DNA of 50,056 nt. Source: Poseidonibacter ostreae. GTDB lineage: Bacteria; Campylobacterota; Campylobacteria; Campylobacterales; Arcobacteraceae. The stretch is from NCBI RefSeq assembly GCF_009208055.1, contig NZ_WFKI01000017.1:1-50056 (forward strand), read 5' to 3'. Below the pieces are notes generated by a model that did no database searches, was not told the DNA's origin, and saw only the letters and a list, made by a program, of their open reading frames with translations. Made by a program: the position numbers and the translations under genes. Of this stretch, positions 23,603 to 32,091 are shown piece after piece (positions within the stretch are counted from its first letter, which is position 1; each line of letters begins with the position of its first letter).

Positions 23603-24844
23603 TTGATTTATAAAAATAAAGATTTATGTAAAATACGAACAATTACAACTTTTCTGACTTTATCAAATGATAAAAGTACTTGGGAAGAAGAACTTCTTCG
23701 TGCCTGTAGTTTTTGTGAAAGTGTAAGTAAACAGTTTAATCAAGAGAATTATCAAGTCCAATCAATAAGAATAGTTACAAATGCTTTTGGCGAATACCTT
23801 GATACTTCATCTTTACAAAAAGCTAAAGATGACTTGTCTTTTATTTCAAGTATTCTAAAGAAAAGCACTACAAGCTTACGAATTAGATTTGCTATTGGTG
23901 AAGCTAAAACTTTTAATGAAATATCATTACTTCCTGAACTTATTTCAAGCTTTGGTGATTTAGCAAATGCTTGTGTAAATGTAAATATTGATGAAAATGA
24001 AATCTTAGATAATACGCTTATAAAAGAATCTGTAAAAGCAGTCAAAAAAATATCAGAAATAACACCAAGAGGTGAGGGTAATTTTAACTTTACTGTTAAT
24101 TTTAACTGTAAACCTTTTATTCCATATTTTCCTGCTTCATATCATGATTCAAGTTTAGAAAATGCTTTTGTAATAGGTTTAGAAACACCTGATTTATTAG
24201 TTGAAGTTTTAAAAGATTTTAATCAAAAAAATCCAGATTTATCTCATAATATTGCACTTGCTTCTTACTTTAATATTTTAAAAGAAGCGCTATCTTATCA
24301 TTGTAGTAATATTAAAAATATATTAGATAGGTTTGAAGAAAAAATCGAAAATAAATCTTCTTTTGTTTTTAAAGGAATTGATTCTTCAGCAGCTCCATCT
24401 AAAAATTGTTCCTCAATGGTTGAGGTTTATAAACAAATGGGTTTAAATTCTTTTGGAAGAAGTGGTACTGTAGAAATTTCATCGTTATTAACAAAAGTTT
24501 TTAAAAGTGTAAAAGAATTGCCTTTAGTTGGATTCTCTGGTTTAATGCTTGCTGTTGTTGAAGATGAAGGATTAGCGAAGGGTACAATTGATAAAGATTT
24601 TGACGTAAGAACACTTCTTACAAATAGTGCAATTTGCGGAATTGGACTAGATACTGTTCCAATTGAGGGAGATACTCCTTCTTTAAAAATTGAACAAATT
24701 ATGAGAGATACTGGAACGATGGCTTTTAGATTAAATAAGCCCTTAACTGTAAGATTATTTCCAGTTCCTGGTTTAAAAGAGGGTGATATTACAAAGTTTG
24801 AAAGTGATGATTTATGTAATAGTGCTGTTTTAGCATTACCATAA
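23603..24844 (+). CDS. DUF711/UPF0210 family protein
   Basis: A 413-residue soluble protein of the UPF0210/DUF711 family, whose fold is related to glycyl-radical-type enzymes (PFL-like) by earlier structural comparison but whose function is not known to me. Features: KIRTITTFLTLSND near the N-terminus, LRIRFAIGEAKTFNEI (about 90), the central GIDSSAAPSKNCSSM, and a C-terminal block MRDTGTMAFRLNKPLTVRLFPVPGLKEGD rich in glycine. TTG start with AAAGGA upstream. A tautomerase gene follows 25 bases later; usual genomic partners in other phyla are ACT-domain proteins, so this pairing is unusual. Confidence 0.83.
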   Translation: MIYKNKDLCKIRTITTFLTLSNDKSTWEEELLRACSFCESVSKQFNQENYQVQSIRIVTNAFGEYLDTSSLQKAKDDLSFISSILKKSTTSLRIRFAIGEAKTFNEISLLPELISSFGDLANACVNVNIDENEILDNTLIKESVKAVKKISEITPRGEGNFNFTVNFNCKPFIPYFPASYHDSSLENAFVIGLETPDLLVEVLKDFNQKNPDLSHNIALASYFNILKEALSYHCSNIKNILDRFEEKIENKSSFVFKGIDSSAAPSKNCSSMVEVYKQMGLNSFGRSGTVEISSLLTKVFKSVKELPLVGFSGLMLAVVEDEGLAKGTIDKDFDVRTLLTNSAICGIGLDTVPIEGDTPSLKIEQIMRDTGTMAFRLNKPLTVRLFPVPGLKEGDITKFESDDLCNSAVLALP

Positions 24845-24869
24845 TCAAAAAAGAAAAAGGAGACTTAAT

Positions 24870-25082
24870 ATGCCACTAATAAACGTAAAAATGACACATG
24901 AAGATGGAGGTGCTACAAAAGAACAAAAAGAAGCACTAAGTAAAGGTATAACAGAACTATTTGCTAGTATTTTTGATGGTCGAGGTGCAAAATCTGCTGT
25001 TGTAATAATAGAAGAAGTTAATATGGATAATTATGCAATAGGTGGAAAAACAGTAAGTCAAATAAGAGAAGAAGCTAAATAA
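24870..25082 (+). CDS. 4-oxalocrotonate tautomerase-family protein
   Basis: A 70-residue tautomerase. The N-terminal proline after the initiator Met (P2, catalytic after processing) and the arginine-containing later part (FDGRGAKSAVVIIEEV) match the DmpI/YwhB-like group. It catalyses proton transfer on 2-hydroxydienoate-type substrates in known members; its substrate here is unknown. AAGGAG precedes the ATG. Co-directional with and 25 bases after the DUF711 gene. Confidence 0.82.
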   Translation: MPLINVKMTHEDGGATKEQKEALSKGITELFASIFDGRGAKSAVVIIEEVNMDNYAIGGKTVSQIREEAK

Positions 25083-25105
25083 GCTTTTCTCTTTAGATTT
25101 AATTC

Positions 25106-25786
25106 TTAGTCTTTAAATAAAGTAGAACCAACTCTAATCATATTAGAACCACAAGCAATTGCAAGTTCATAATCAGAACTCATACCCATTGAACAATATT
25201 TTGCTCCTAGTGGTACTAATTCATCATAAATCTTTTTAGTTGTTTTAAATGATTCTCTTATAACTTTTTCATCTTCAACATGTGCTCCAATACTCATAAT
25301 ACCTTTTACTCTTAAGTTCGGACAAGTATCTAATATTTGTTTATATATTTCGACTGCAACTTCTGGCATTACACCTGATTTTGTATCTTCATACGCAGAA
25401 TTTACTTGAAGTAAAATACTAAGCTTTTTATTTTTAGCTTGAAGTTTTTTATCTAACTCTTGTGCAAGTTCTAAAGAATCAATTGATTGAATTAATGATG
25501 GATTTAAATCAATTAAATTATTGATTTTATTTTTTTGTAAAGTTCCTACAAAATGCCATTCTAAAGGAAGTTCTTCTAATTCCTCAACTTTTGTTTTTAA
25601 GTCTTGCACTTTATTTTCTCCAAAAGCTCTTTGCCCTACGTTATAAAGCTCTTCTATCTCTTTTGAAGTTGAATATTTACTAATACCAATTATTTTAACA
25701 ATATGATGCTCAGATATTTTAAGTCTAGCACCTTCAACTCTAGTTATTACATCATCTAAATTTCTTGTTGCAGTTAATTTATTCAT
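25106..25786 (-). CDS. YggS/PLPBP-family PLP-binding protein
   Basis: A 226-residue alanine-racemase-like TIM barrel that binds pyridoxal phosphate and helps maintain vitamin B6 homeostasis without known enzymatic activity. The PLP lysine is K37 in IGISKYST; GENKVQDLKTK, EWHFVGTLQKNKIN, GIMSIG and the C-terminal SMGMSSDYELAIACGSNMIRVGS block are diagnostic. It closes the long minus-strand operon, 21 bases after rseP, and converges with the tautomerase gene. Confidence 0.95.
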   Translation of the reverse strand: MNKLTATRNLDDVITRVEGARLKISEHHIVKIIGISKYSTSKEIEELYNVGQRAFGENKVQDLKTKVEELEELPLEWHFVGTLQKNKINNLIDLNPSLIQSIDSLELAQELDKKLQAKNKKLSILLQVNSAYEDTKSGVMPEVAVEIYKQILDTCPNLRVKGIMSIGAHVEDEKVIRESFKTTKKIYDELVPLGAKYCSMGMSSDYELAIACGSNMIRVGSTLFKD

Positions 25787-25807
25787 TTTATCTCTTTATA
25801 TATTTTA

Positions 25808-26863
25808 TTATTTTAGAAAAATTCTATTTATGTCGTTGTAAATTCCAAGTAACATTAAACTACCAAGTATTACCCATCCAGCGATTGTTAAAAACATAAA
25901 AACCTTATCACTTGGTTTTCTTTTTGTAATCATTTCATAGATATTAAACATAATATGTCCACCATCAAGTGCTGGAATTGGAAGTAGGTTTAAAACTCCT
26001 AAGTTAACAGAAATTAAAGCAGTTATTGTAAATAGTGCAATTATACTTGATTGGCTTGCATCAGAAATTACTTTACCAATTGTAATAACTCCACCAATTT
26101 CACTACTTGGAATAATTCCTTGAATCAGTTTTTGAACACCTTGAAAAATCATTGTTGAAGAAAAAATTGTTTTTTCATATGCATATACTAATGACTCACT
26201 AAGTGATAAATCTAGTTGAACTACTTTTCCAGATGGGGAAATACCAATCATTCTTTTTTTGATTTTTTCTTTAAACATATTTTGCGAATCTGAAATATGT
26301 GGATTTATAGTTTTTGCAATAAGTTTATTATCTCTTTTAATATAGAACTTTAAAGCTCCTTGTGAGTTAACAATTATTTTTCCAATATCTTCCCAAGATT
26401 TAATTTCATGCTCATTTATTCTTACAATTAAATCATCTTTTAAAATTCCTGCATGAAAAGCAGGTGAGTCTTTTTGTACAGTTCCAATTTGTGCTGCAAA
26501 TGTACTTGCACCCATAATTGCAATTGAAAAATAAAGAATGGCTGCTAGTAAAAAGTTTGCAAAGGGACCTGCAAATAATATTACAATTCTTTGCCAAGGT
26601 TTTTTCGTATTATAAGAATCATCACCAGATTCAATTAAAGCTGGATTTGAGTCATCTTGACCTTTCATTTTTACATAACCACCAAGAGGGATTAATGAAA
26701 ACTGCCAAGTTGTACCTCTCCACTCTTTTGCAAAAAGTTGTTTTCCAAAACCAATTGAAAAAACGTGAACTTTTACACCAAAATAACGAGCAGCAACAAA
26801 ATGTCCTAACTCATGAAAAAACACTAAAAATGAAAGAACAAGTAAAAATGTTATAGTACCCAA
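25808..26863 (-). CDS. rseP: Site-2 protease RseP-like, RIP metalloprotease
   Basis: 351-residue inner-membrane zinc protease. The HELGH motif (H17, E18, H21) lies in the first membrane segment; NLLPIPALDGGH (around 295) supplies the aspartate ligand. A single PDZ domain occupies about 110-180 (two in E. coli RseP), so it is the shorter form usual in Campylobacterota. It cleaves membrane-spanning substrates such as anti-sigma factors and signal-peptide remnants; the local substrate is unknown. Downstream of pgsA by nine bases. Confidence 0.95.
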   Translation of the reverse strand: MGTITFLLVLSFLVFFHELGHFVAARYFGVKVHVFSIGFGKQLFAKEWRGTTWQFSLIPLGGYVKMKGQDDSNPALIESGDDSYNTKKPWQRIVILFAGPFANFLLAAILYFSIAIMGASTFAAQIGTVQKDSPAFHAGILKDDLIVRINEHEIKSWEDIGKIIVNSQGALKFYIKRDNKLIAKTINPHISDSQNMFKEKIKKRMIGISPSGKVVQLDLSLSESLVYAYEKTIFSSTMIFQGVQKLIQGIIPSSEIGGVITIGKVISDASQSSIIALFTITALISVNLGVLNLLPIPALDGGHIMFNIYEMITKRKPSDKVFMFLTIAGWVILGSLMLLGIYNDINRIFLK

Positions 26864-26872
26864 GAAAAACCT

Positions 26873-27418
26873 CTATATTTTAAAATAATCTCTAATATAT
26901 TCATATCCTGAATATACTGTTAAAACAACTGCTAACCATAGAAGTTCAGTTGCAAATGGCCAATTCATAATTAAAAAACCAATAGCAATCATTTGAACTA
27001 CTGTTTTTACTTTTCCAGCCATTGTTGAAGCTACATTTTTACCCTCATCTGCTGCTACTACTCGAAGTCCTGTTATAAAAAACTCTCTTGAAAGTATAAT
27101 AAAAACAGCCCAAGCTGATGCTCTATCAATTACCATAAGACCTATAAATCCAGCAAGTACCAACATCTTATCAGCAAGTGGATCTAAAATCCCACCTAGT
27201 TTTGTCATTTGATTCCAAGACCTTGCAATATAGCCATCAAAAAAATCAGTAACTGATGCAATTACAAAAATAAGACCTGCAAAATAATCAAACCATGAAG
27301 GATGCCATGAAGAAAAGATAGTATTATCTCTATCTATAAAAAACCATAGCATTAGCGGAGCTAATGCTATTCTAAACAGTGCTAAAACATTTGGAAGGTT
27401 AAGAACTTTTTCTTTCAT
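26873..27418 (-). CDS. pgsA: CDP-diacylglycerol-glycerol-3-phosphate 3-phosphatidyltransferase
   Basis: Integral membrane CDP-alcohol phosphatidyltransferase, 181 residues, making phosphatidylglycerol phosphate. The motif is canonical: D58-x2-D61-G62-x2-A65-R66-x8-G75-x3-D79-x3-D83. It ends with the start of its neighbour (overlaps the SDR gene's final base). This is the housekeeping enzyme; the window carries a second, non-canonical family member at 43682. Confidence 0.94.
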   Translation of the reverse strand: MKEKVLNLPNVLALFRIALAPLMLWFFIDRDNTIFSSWHPSWFDYFAGLIFVIASVTDFFDGYIARSWNQMTKLGGILDPLADKMLVLAGFIGLMVIDRASAWAVFIILSREFFITGLRVVAADEGKNVASTMAGKVKTVVQMIAIGFLIMNWPFATELLWLAVVLTVYSGYEYIRDYFKI

Positions 27419-28200
27419 TATCTGAAAGTTGTTCCACCATCAACAACTAAAGTTTGAGATGTAATCCAAGAAGCATCATCAGTACATAAGAAATAACAAG
27501 ATTGTGCTAAATCTTTTGGTTGACCAATTCTATTTAAAGCAGATAAGTCGATAGTTTTTTGTTTAACTTCTTCATAATTTGTAAATGCTTTTAGTGCATC
27601 AGTATCAATAGGACCACCTGAAACTGCATTTACTCTAATATTAAATTCACCTAATTCAGTTGCTGCATATCTTACCATTGCTTCAACTGCTGCTTTATTT
27701 GTACCATGACCTGAATAGTTTGGAATATATACTAAGTTACCAGTTGATGATAAAGATACTATTGCTCCACCACCAATTTTTTGCATTCTTTTAGCAGCTT
27801 GTTGCGCACCACAAACAAAAGCATTAACAGTTGCAGTATAAATATTATTTAAACCTCTAGGTTTTAATTTCATAAATTTACCATATCCACCAACAACAGC
27901 ACGACCGTAAATCATCGCATTTGAGATAAAGAAATCAACTCTATCAAAATCTTTGTCTATTTCTAAAAATAGCTCTTTATACATTTCTGGCTCTAAAATA
28001 TTAAATGGGTAACATTTACATTTTACACCATAAGTTTCTTCAACATCTTTACAGATATCTTCTGCAAATTCTTTGTTTGAATTGTAAGTAAACGCAACAT
28101 TAACACCATTTTGTGCAAATTTATAAACACACTCTTTACCGATACCTTTTGTACCACCAGATATTACTAAAGTTTTTCCTTGCATTGTATTCTCACTCAT
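27418..28200 (-). CDS. FabL-like enoyl-ACP reductase (SDR family)
   Basis: A 260-residue Rossmann-fold reductase. The dinucleotide loop is SGGTKGIG (14-21). The active-site spacing is Y162-x6-K169 (YSGHGTNK), as in Bacillus FabL, instead of YxxxK. NAVSGGPIDTDALKAF (about 197-212) further resembles FabL (NAVSGGAIDTDALKHF). This suggests NADPH-dependent enoyl-acyl carrier protein reduction in fatty acid synthesis. It lies between pgsA and dapA, beside lipid and cell-wall genes. A related gene follows dapA in Campylobacter. Alternative: another fatty-acid or polyketide SDR. Confidence 0.78.
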   Translation of the reverse strand: MSENTMQGKTLVISGGTKGIGKECVYKFAQNGVNVAFTYNSNKEFAEDICKDVEETYGVKCKCYPFNILEPEMYKELFLEIDKDFDRVDFFISNAMIYGRAVVGGYGKFMKLKPRGLNNIYTATVNAFVCGAQQAAKRMQKIGGGAIVSLSSTGNLVYIPNYSGHGTNKAAVEAMVRYAATELGEFNIRVNAVSGGPIDTDALKAFTNYEEVKQKTIDLSALNRIGQPKDLAQSCYFLCTDDASWITSQTLVVDGGTTFR

Positions 28201-29087
28201 TATTTTATTACCTCGTATTGTTTTAATATATTTTCTAATTTGTCCATTGTCTCTGTGCTTGGAGGAGTTAATGGAAGTCTGTATTCTAATGTATCTAATA
28301 ATCCAGCCAAGTACATTGCTGCTTTAATTGGAATTGGATTACTTTCACAGAATAATACACAGTTTAAAGCATATAAATCTTCATTTATTTTTCTTGCTTC
28401 ATCTAACTTTCCTTCTTCTATTGCATGAACTAATCTAGATTTTAGATTTGGAAGTAAGTTTGCAGTTACAGAAATAATTCCTTTACAACCATTTACTAAC
28501 ATAGGGAAATCAATTGCATCATCACCTGAAACGATAACTAAATCACTTCTTTGAGATAATAACTCTATTGTTCTATCTAGTGAACCAGTAGCTTCTTTTG
28601 TAGCATAAATATTTGGAATATCATCAAAAAGTCTAATAGTTGTATCTGCTGTTAAATCAACACCAGTACGTCCTGGTACATTATATAACATAAAAGGAAT
28701 TTCAACAGATGTTGCAATTGCTTTATAGTGTTGATATAAACCCTCTTGAGTTGGTTTATTATAGTATGGAGTTACAGATAAAAGTCCATCTGCTCCTACT
28801 GCTTGTGCATGTTTAGCAATTTCAACTGCTTCATGTGTAGCATTTGAACCAGCTCCAGCAATTACTTTAACACCAGTACCTTTACAAGCTGCAACTGCAA
28901 CTTCAATACAAGCTTTATGTTCAGCATGTGATAATGTTGCACTCTCACCTGTAGTTCCAACAGGTACTACGGCATCCATACCTTGTGCTATTTGTCTTTT
29001 AATTAAAGACTCATATTTTTCTAAATCAACTTTTCCATCTTTAAATGGGGTAATTAGTGCAGTCATTGCACCTGTAATAATTTCCAT
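28200..29087 (-). CDS. dapA: 4-hydroxy-tetrahydrodipicolinate synthase
   Basis: First committed enzyme of diaminopimelate and lysine synthesis, condensing pyruvate with aspartate semialdehyde. The Schiff-base lysine is K164 (ATKEATGSLD), with Y135 (YNVPGRTG) and GTTGES (about 44-49) forming the active site. 295 residues and the GAMTALITPF start are typical. Overlaps the FabL-like gene by one base and is two bases after the haemoglobin gene. Confidence 0.97.
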   Translation of the reverse strand: MEIITGAMTALITPFKDGKVDLEKYESLIKRQIAQGMDAVVPVGTTGESATLSHAEHKACIEVAVAACKGTGVKVIAGAGSNATHEAVEIAKHAQAVGADGLLSVTPYYNKPTQEGLYQHYKAIATSVEIPFMLYNVPGRTGVDLTADTTIRLFDDIPNIYATKEATGSLDRTIELLSQRSDLVIVSGDDAIDFPMLVNGCKGIISVTANLLPNLKSRLVHAIEEGKLDEARKINEDLYALNCVLFCESNPIPIKAAMYLAGLLDTLEYRLPLTPPSTETMDKLENILKQYEVIK

Positions 29088-29089
29088 AT

Positions 29090-29557
29090 TTATCCTTTTT
29101 TTACTACTAAATCTTCTAATTCTTGTTTTTCATCTACATTTACTGTGTGTTTTGAAAATGTTTCTAAAAAGTCCCAAAAACTCTGTTTTGCCTCATCTGA
29201 AATATCTGTTTTTCTTAAAACTTCTTCCATCGTTCCTAACCATTCTCTTCTTGCTTTTTCAGTAATTGAGAATTGTTCATGAGTTTTTAACATATCAAAA
29301 TGTCCAACTGCTTTTGTATAATCTTTAGGACCACCTGCAGCTTCTATAAAAAACTTAACATTATGAGCTTTTACTTTTTCTAACTCTTCTTCATCTTGAG
29401 GAAAGAAATTTCCTATATCACTATCTACTATTAAATCATAGAATTCGCTAAATAGTTTTTTAAGACCTTCTTCACCCATTTCTTCAAGAAATATTGGCTT
29501 AGGGTATTCAAACTTTGGATTCTCACCCAAAGTTGTTTTACTTACATGATAGTTCAC
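29090..29557 (-). CDS. Group II truncated haemoglobin
   Basis: A 155-residue haem-binding globin with a 30-residue N-terminal extension. Key positions: Y40 (B10) in FSEFYDLI, the GGPKDYTKAVGH stretch, proximal H93 (F8) in LKTHEQFSI, and W106 (G8) in REWLGTM, which marks group II (TrHbO-like). Members bind oxygen and NO. It is inserted between an M16 protease and dapA, which are adjacent in Campylobacter, with a one-base overlap upstream and a two-base gap downstream. Confidence 0.85.
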   Translation of the reverse strand: MNYHVSKTTLGENPKFEYPKPIFLEEMGEEGLKKLFSEFYDLIVDSDIGNFFPQDEEELEKVKAHNVKFFIEAAGGPKDYTKAVGHFDMLKTHEQFSITEKARREWLGTMEEVLRKTDISDEAKQSFWDFLETFSKHTVNVDEKQELEDLVVKKG

Positions 29558-30900
29558 TATTTCTTTTCCTGCTTCAAAATAACAGTAGTAGAATTATTTT
29601 TTGTAAAGTATTTATTTGCAGCTTTAATTAAATCTTTTTTATTTAATGCATCAACTTTTTTCTCATAATCGAATAATGGCTTAATATTATCTCTTACAAA
29701 GTATGAACCATATAAAGATGCTACTGATGATGAACTCTCTAAAGAGAATATAAAATCAGCTTTAGTATTAATCTTAATTTTATCAAGATCTTTTTTACTA
29801 ATATTCCCTTTTTTTACTTCATCAATAATTGCTAAAATCTCTTTCTCAACATCTTTAGCTTTAACACCTTCATTAGCAACTGCCATAAACATAAATAATC
29901 CAGGGTCTTTAAGCTCTAAATTATAAGCATATACAGAGTTAACTAATCTTTTTTCATCTACAAGTCTTTTTTGTAATATTGAACTTTTTCCTGAACTAAA
30001 GAATTCACTTAATGCAGAAAGTGCAACTTGATCTTTATGTTCAAAGTTTGGAATATGATAAGTAATTGCAAGCATTTGAACTGCTGAATCTTTTAAAATA
30101 GTAACTTTTTTAGCCCCATCTTGTTTTGGTTCAACTGTATGAATTTTAGAAATTATTTCTTTTTTATTTTTAATATCTTTAAAATATTTCTCTGAAGATG
30201 TAAATACTTCTTCTTTATCAATATCTCCTGCAACTACAATAATTGCATTTTTTGGTTGATAATAAGTAGAATGAAAATCACGAATATCATCAATAGACCA
30301 GTTTTTAATATCACTCATAAATCCAATTGGAGTCCAATGGTATGGATGATAAATATATGCATTGTTAAATAATCTAAATTGTAAATAACCCATTGGACTA
30401 TTATCAGTTCTCCATCGTCTCTCTTCTGCAACTACATTTCTTTCAGGTTGAAACTCTTCATCTTTTAAAGTTAAGTTTTGCATTAAATCAGCAAATAAAT
30501 CTAAAGATTTATCCATGTTTTTTGATGCTGATTTGATATAATAGTGGGTAAAGTCAAAAGAAGTAGAAGCATTATTAACTCCTCCAAAACCTTTAACGAT
30601 TTCATCAAATTCACCAGCTTCTAAATTTTTTGTTGATTTAAAGTTTAAGTGTTCAAGCATATGTGCTATTCCACTTTTCCCCATTTTCTCATCTCTACTT
30701 CCAACTTTATAAAATATATCAGTTGAAACTACATTTGAGCCATTTTTCATAGGAATTGCAACTATTTGTAATCCATTTTCTAATGTCTTAGTATAATATT
30801 TTGGTAAGCTATTAGCCATTAATTCTCCTGTAAGAATGAATAATGAAACAAGAAAGAATAAAAAAGTTTTTATAATTTTTGTTGATTTCGTTAAATTCAT
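29557..30900 (-). CDS. M16-family zinc protease, periplasmic
   Basis: 447-residue metalloprotease with the inverted zinc motif H80-x2-E83-H84 (HMLEH) and the distal ligand E in NVVAEERRWR about 75 residues later. An N-terminal hydrophobic segment (about 10-28) is a signal peptide, so it should act in the periplasm. Two homologous halves occupy the protein: catalytic N-half, and a C-half without the zinc motif. Related proteins in Campylobacter sit next to dapA (Cj0805-type). Stop overlaps the haemoglobin start by one base. Confidence 0.92.
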   Translation of the reverse strand: MNLTKSTKIIKTFLFFLVSLFILTGELMANSLPKYYTKTLENGLQIVAIPMKNGSNVVSTDIFYKVGSRDEKMGKSGIAHMLEHLNFKSTKNLEAGEFDEIVKGFGGVNNASTSFDFTHYYIKSASKNMDKSLDLFADLMQNLTLKDEEFQPERNVVAEERRWRTDNSPMGYLQFRLFNNAYIYHPYHWTPIGFMSDIKNWSIDDIRDFHSTYYQPKNAIIVVAGDIDKEEVFTSSEKYFKDIKNKKEIISKIHTVEPKQDGAKKVTILKDSAVQMLAITYHIPNFEHKDQVALSALSEFFSSGKSSILQKRLVDEKRLVNSVYAYNLELKDPGLFMFMAVANEGVKAKDVEKEILAIIDEVKKGNISKKDLDKIKINTKADFIFSLESSSSVASLYGSYFVRDNIKPLFDYEKKVDALNKKDLIKAANKYFTKNNSTTVILKQEKK

Positions 30901-30911
30901 TTTATCTCTAC

Positions 30912-31970
30912 TTATTTTAAATCAGATCCGATAGCTTCAGTGATATTTTCATATCCATCTTTTGCCATTAGCTCTAAAATTTCTTCATTTATTTTTCGAA
31001 CCATTGAAGGTCCTTCAAAAATCAGTCCTGAATATGATTGTACTAAAGAAGCTCCTGCTTTTATTCTTGCATATGCTTGCTCTCCTGTTGATATTCCACC
31101 AGCAGAAATTAGTATTGTTTTTCCATATAATTCTTTTGCAATTTCTTTAAAAATCGAATAAGATTTTTCTGTTAAACATGCACCACTTAATCCTCCAAAA
31201 TCTTGACAATTTGGAACTAGTGAGTAATCAATAGTTGTATTTGTAGCAATTATTCCAGCTGCTCCTGCATTTACTGCACTTTTACAAAGTTCAATTGCTT
31301 GTTGTGCTTCCATATCTGGAGCAATTTTTAATAAAATTGGTTTATTTGTAAACTCTTTTGCCATAGTAAATAGTTCAGTAATAAACTTTTCATTTTGTAA
31401 ATCTCTTAAATTTGGAGTATTTGGACTTGAAATATTTATTACTAAATAATCACTTGTTGCTTCAAATTTTTTAATTAACATTTTATAATCGCTTAATGCA
31501 AACTCTTCTGGAGTAGTTTTGTTTTTACCAATATTTACTCCAACAGGAATAGCTGCAGGATAAACCTCTTTTAAGTTTTTTAAAACTTTATGAGCACCTT
31601 CGTTGTTAAATCCCATTGCATTTTGTACACTTTTTTCTTCTGGATATCTAAACATTCGAGGTTTAGCATTTCCATCTTGAGGTTTTGGTGTCATTGTTCC
31701 AATTTCTGTAAAACCAAATCCTAGTGAAGGCATTGCTTTTACCATTGTTGCATTTTTATCAAAACCAGCAGCAAGTCCAACTGGGTTTGTAAAAGTTACA
31801 CCAAATAGTTCTTGAGAAAGTTTAGAATTATTTTTAAAGTTCTTCTTTTCCATCATATTTTTTAAAATTTTACATTTTCCTACAATTCTTAAACCGCATT
31901 CAGCGATATTGTGAGCTGTTTCTGGTTCAAATTTGAATAGTACTTTTTTTACTGTGTTATAACAAAACAA
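30912..31970 (-). CDS. pyrD: Dihydroorotate dehydrogenase (quinone), class 2
   Basis: FMN enzyme of pyrimidine synthesis, membrane-associated and quinone-linked. Diagnostic: VGLAAGFDKNA (about 63-73), the GFGFTEIGTMTPKPQ loop, NPRMFR-like KPRMFRYPEE, INISSPNTP with catalytic serine, and GGLSGACLTEKS. 352 residues and an N-terminal helical part are class 2 features. TTG start at 31970 with weak AAAGG upstream. First gene of the 25106-31970 operon; a palindrome at 31990-32008 lies over its promoter region. Confidence 0.95.
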   Translation of the reverse strand: MFCYNTVKKVLFKFEPETAHNIAECGLRIVGKCKILKNMMEKKNFKNNSKLSQELFGVTFTNPVGLAAGFDKNATMVKAMPSLGFGFTEIGTMTPKPQDGNAKPRMFRYPEEKSVQNAMGFNNEGAHKVLKNLKEVYPAAIPVGVNIGKNKTTPEEFALSDYKMLIKKFEATSDYLVINISSPNTPNLRDLQNEKFITELFTMAKEFTNKPILLKIAPDMEAQQAIELCKSAVNAGAAGIIATNTTIDYSLVPNCQDFGGLSGACLTEKSYSIFKEIAKELYGKTILISAGGISTGEQAYARIKAGASLVQSYSGLIFEGPSMVRKINEEILELMAKDGYENITEAIGSDLK

Positions 31971-31989
31971 GAATGGCCTTTTTTTAAAA

Positions 31990-32008
31990 TTTAGATATTT
32001 TATCTAAA
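31990..32008 (-). promoter_or_regulatory. Palindrome TTTAGATA-TTT-TATCTAAA upstream of pyrD
   Basis: Perfect 8-3-8 inverted repeat 20-38 bases before pyrD. On the minus strand its centre reads TAAAAT, a possible -10. It shares the arms TTAGATA/TATCTAA with 20289-20305. Confidence 0.35.
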
Positions 32009-32056
32009 AATCGTTAAATATAAGTTTTAATGAAAATAAATGTTGTTTTAAAAGTC

Positions 32057-32083
32057 TTAAAGAGCTATATAATAGCTCTTTAA
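32057..32083 (-). terminator. Hairpin terminator after MsbA-like gene
   Basis: Stem TTAAAGAGCTA / TAGCTCTTTAA with a five-base loop, nine bases downstream of the transporter stop on the minus strand, separating it from pyrD. Confidence 0.7.
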
Positions 32084-32091
32084 AGGGAGAG

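Noticed and set aside
26518..26856. Plus-strand 112-codon frame inside rseP
   Set aside because: Antisense to the conserved membrane protease, with low-complexity Leu/Gln-rich product and no start signals.
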